From assembly GCA_902773035.1 (NCBI GenBank), contig CACYDB010000161.1:1-5766 (forward strand): a stretch of DNA of 5,766 bases, read 5' to 3'. Source of the stretch: an uncultured Ruminococcus sp. (lineage in GTDB: Bacteria > Bacillota > Clostridia > Oscillospirales > Acutalibacteraceae). This document shows positions 5,031 to 5,766 of this stretch, in pieces (positions within the stretch are counted from its first letter, which is position 1; every line of letters begins with the position of its first letter). The notes under the pieces were generated by a model, which had not been told where the DNA came from, did not search any database, and worked only from the letters and a program-made list of their open reading frames with translations. The translations under genes and the position numbers were made by a program.

Positions 5031-5765
5031 CTATTTCAGAGCCGTATATCCGCTTTTCTCTATAATGCTCTGACCCTCGTCTGAGAGAATCCAATCTACA
5101 AGCTTTTTAACATTTTTGTTCTTATTATCCGCCCGATAAACAGCGTAAAACTGATATACAAGAGGATATTTTCCGTTTCTGATATTCTCCTTGTCGGGAT
5201 AAACGCCGTCAAGTGAAAGCATTTTCACATCCTCGTTGCTGACCATAGTATCAAAATAATAACGGAAGGAATACCCTATAGCGCCGCCGAATACCGATCC
5301 AAAGGACTTGGGCGCGATTTTTGTATCTCCCATAAACTTATCCATAACGGTCTGACTTCCGCTGCCCTTGAGCCGCGTTACCGCGTTAATCGGTCTGTCG
5401 GGACCGCCCGCCTGCGACCAGTTTTTGATTTTACCCGAGTATATATCCCTGACCTGACTCACCGTGAGGCTGTCAACAGGGTTATTCTTGTTGACAAAAA
5501 ATACAAACGCCTCAAGCCCTATCGGGACAAATTCAAGCTTGACTCCCTTTTCCTCGGCGTAATTCTTCTGCTCCTCAGAGGGCGCCGCGGCAAAGAAAAT
5601 ATCCGTGTCGCCGTCTACAATCGCCTTATAGCCGCGCACAGTGTTTTTGTACTGCATTTTGCTGTCCGCGGCAAAATTCTCGCCGTAGTAATTATCGTCG
5701 GAAAAGCTTCCGCCCTCATAGGTGACGCTGTCCTCGGGATAAACGGCGTTCACAAATGCCGCGTA
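5031..5765 (-). CDS. PstS-like phosphate ABC transporter substrate-binding protein, C-terminal part (5' end outside window)
   Basis: This looks like the extracellular solute-binding component of a phosphate (Pst-type) ABC transporter, which captures phosphate and delivers it to the membrane permease. The 244 visible residues, with the frame open to the right edge, lack the N-terminus and any signal peptide. Seen here: VDGDTDIFFAAAPSEEQ, a short hydrophobic strand (EAFVFFVNKNNPVDSLT), then QVRDIYSGKIKNW, which matches the IYxGKIxNW hallmark of PstS-like proteins, and a GSGSQT segment at about visible residues 134-139, the usual phosphate-contact loop. It ends with DWILSDEGQSIIEKSGY, typical of these proteins. 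The GTG at 5753 is an internal Val codon (YAAFV reads through it), so it is not the start. The gene converges on cysS and is followed by hairpins rather than pstC, so it is either solitary or last in its operon. Ligand specificity is inferred, so no symbol is given. Confidence 0.85.
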   Translation of the reverse strand, partial: YAAFVNAVYPEDSVTYEGGSFSDDNYYGENFAADSKMQYKNTVRGYKAIVDGDTDIFFAAAPSEEQKNYAEEKGVKLEFVPIGLEAFVFFVNKNNPVDSLTVSQVRDIYSGKIKNWSQAGGPDRPINAVTRLKGSGSQTVMDKFMGDTKIAPKSFGSVFGGAIGYSFRYYFDTMVSNEDVKMLSLDGVYPDKENIRNGKYPLVYQFYAVYRADNKNKNVKKLVDWILSDEGQSIIEKSGYTALK

Positions 5766-5766
5766 A

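Noticed and set aside
4758..5084. Open frame of 108 codons on the plus strand across the cysS 3' end and the intergenic region
   Set aside because: It starts at an internal GTG out of frame in cysS, runs through the terminator and all hairpin repeats, and overlaps the PstS-like gene antisense. The peptide is simply translated repeat sequence, with no domain or good ribosome site.
5751..5753. GTG as the start of the PstS-like gene
   Set aside because: The frame continues to the window edge with YAAF before it, and a start here would leave the protein without its first lobe and export signal.

Overview
The window holds the 3' part of a plus-strand gene cluster, recA-recX-rimO-pgsA-cysS, followed by a convergent minus-strand gene for a PstS-like phosphate-binding protein that runs off the right edge. 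Protein sequences, moderate GC content, a TTG start codon and the gene set all suggest a Gram-positive Clostridia member, most likely an Oscillospiraceae/Ruminococcus-type gut bacterium. That assignment comes from family resemblance alone; no search was run.

Layout. Bases 2-799 encode the C-terminal two thirds of RecA; the Walker A motif lies upstream of the window. recX (796-1410) and rimO (1407-2735) each overlap the preceding gene by four bases (ATGA), which suggests translational coupling. A 46-bp gap with a small GNRA-capped hairpin separates rimO from pgsA (2782-3375). cysS starts at a TTG six bases after pgsA and ends at 4773 with tandem stops (TAA TAG). A strong intrinsic terminator (4782-4825) closes the cluster.

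The 257-bp convergent intergenic region (4774-5030) has no credible gene but is rich in structure. After the cysS terminator come three consecutive mini-hairpins with GAA or GCA triloops (4821-4881), separated by TCATT-type spacers. A fourth triloop hairpin (4927-4957) has the same design on the opposite strand. A GC-rich hairpin (4995-5025) follows, next to the stop codon of the PstS-like gene (5031 to beyond 5766, minus strand).

How the genes work together. RecA and RecX form a repair-recombinase and modulator pair. RimO (ribosomal protein S12 methylthiolation), PgsA (phosphatidylglycerol phosphate synthesis) and CysS (cysteinyl-tRNA synthesis) are housekeeping genes that appear to share the transcript. 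All five coding sequences look intact apart from the recA truncation at the window edge. I found no new protein-coding system. The feature most worth a second look is the array of GNA-triloop mini-hairpins after cysS.
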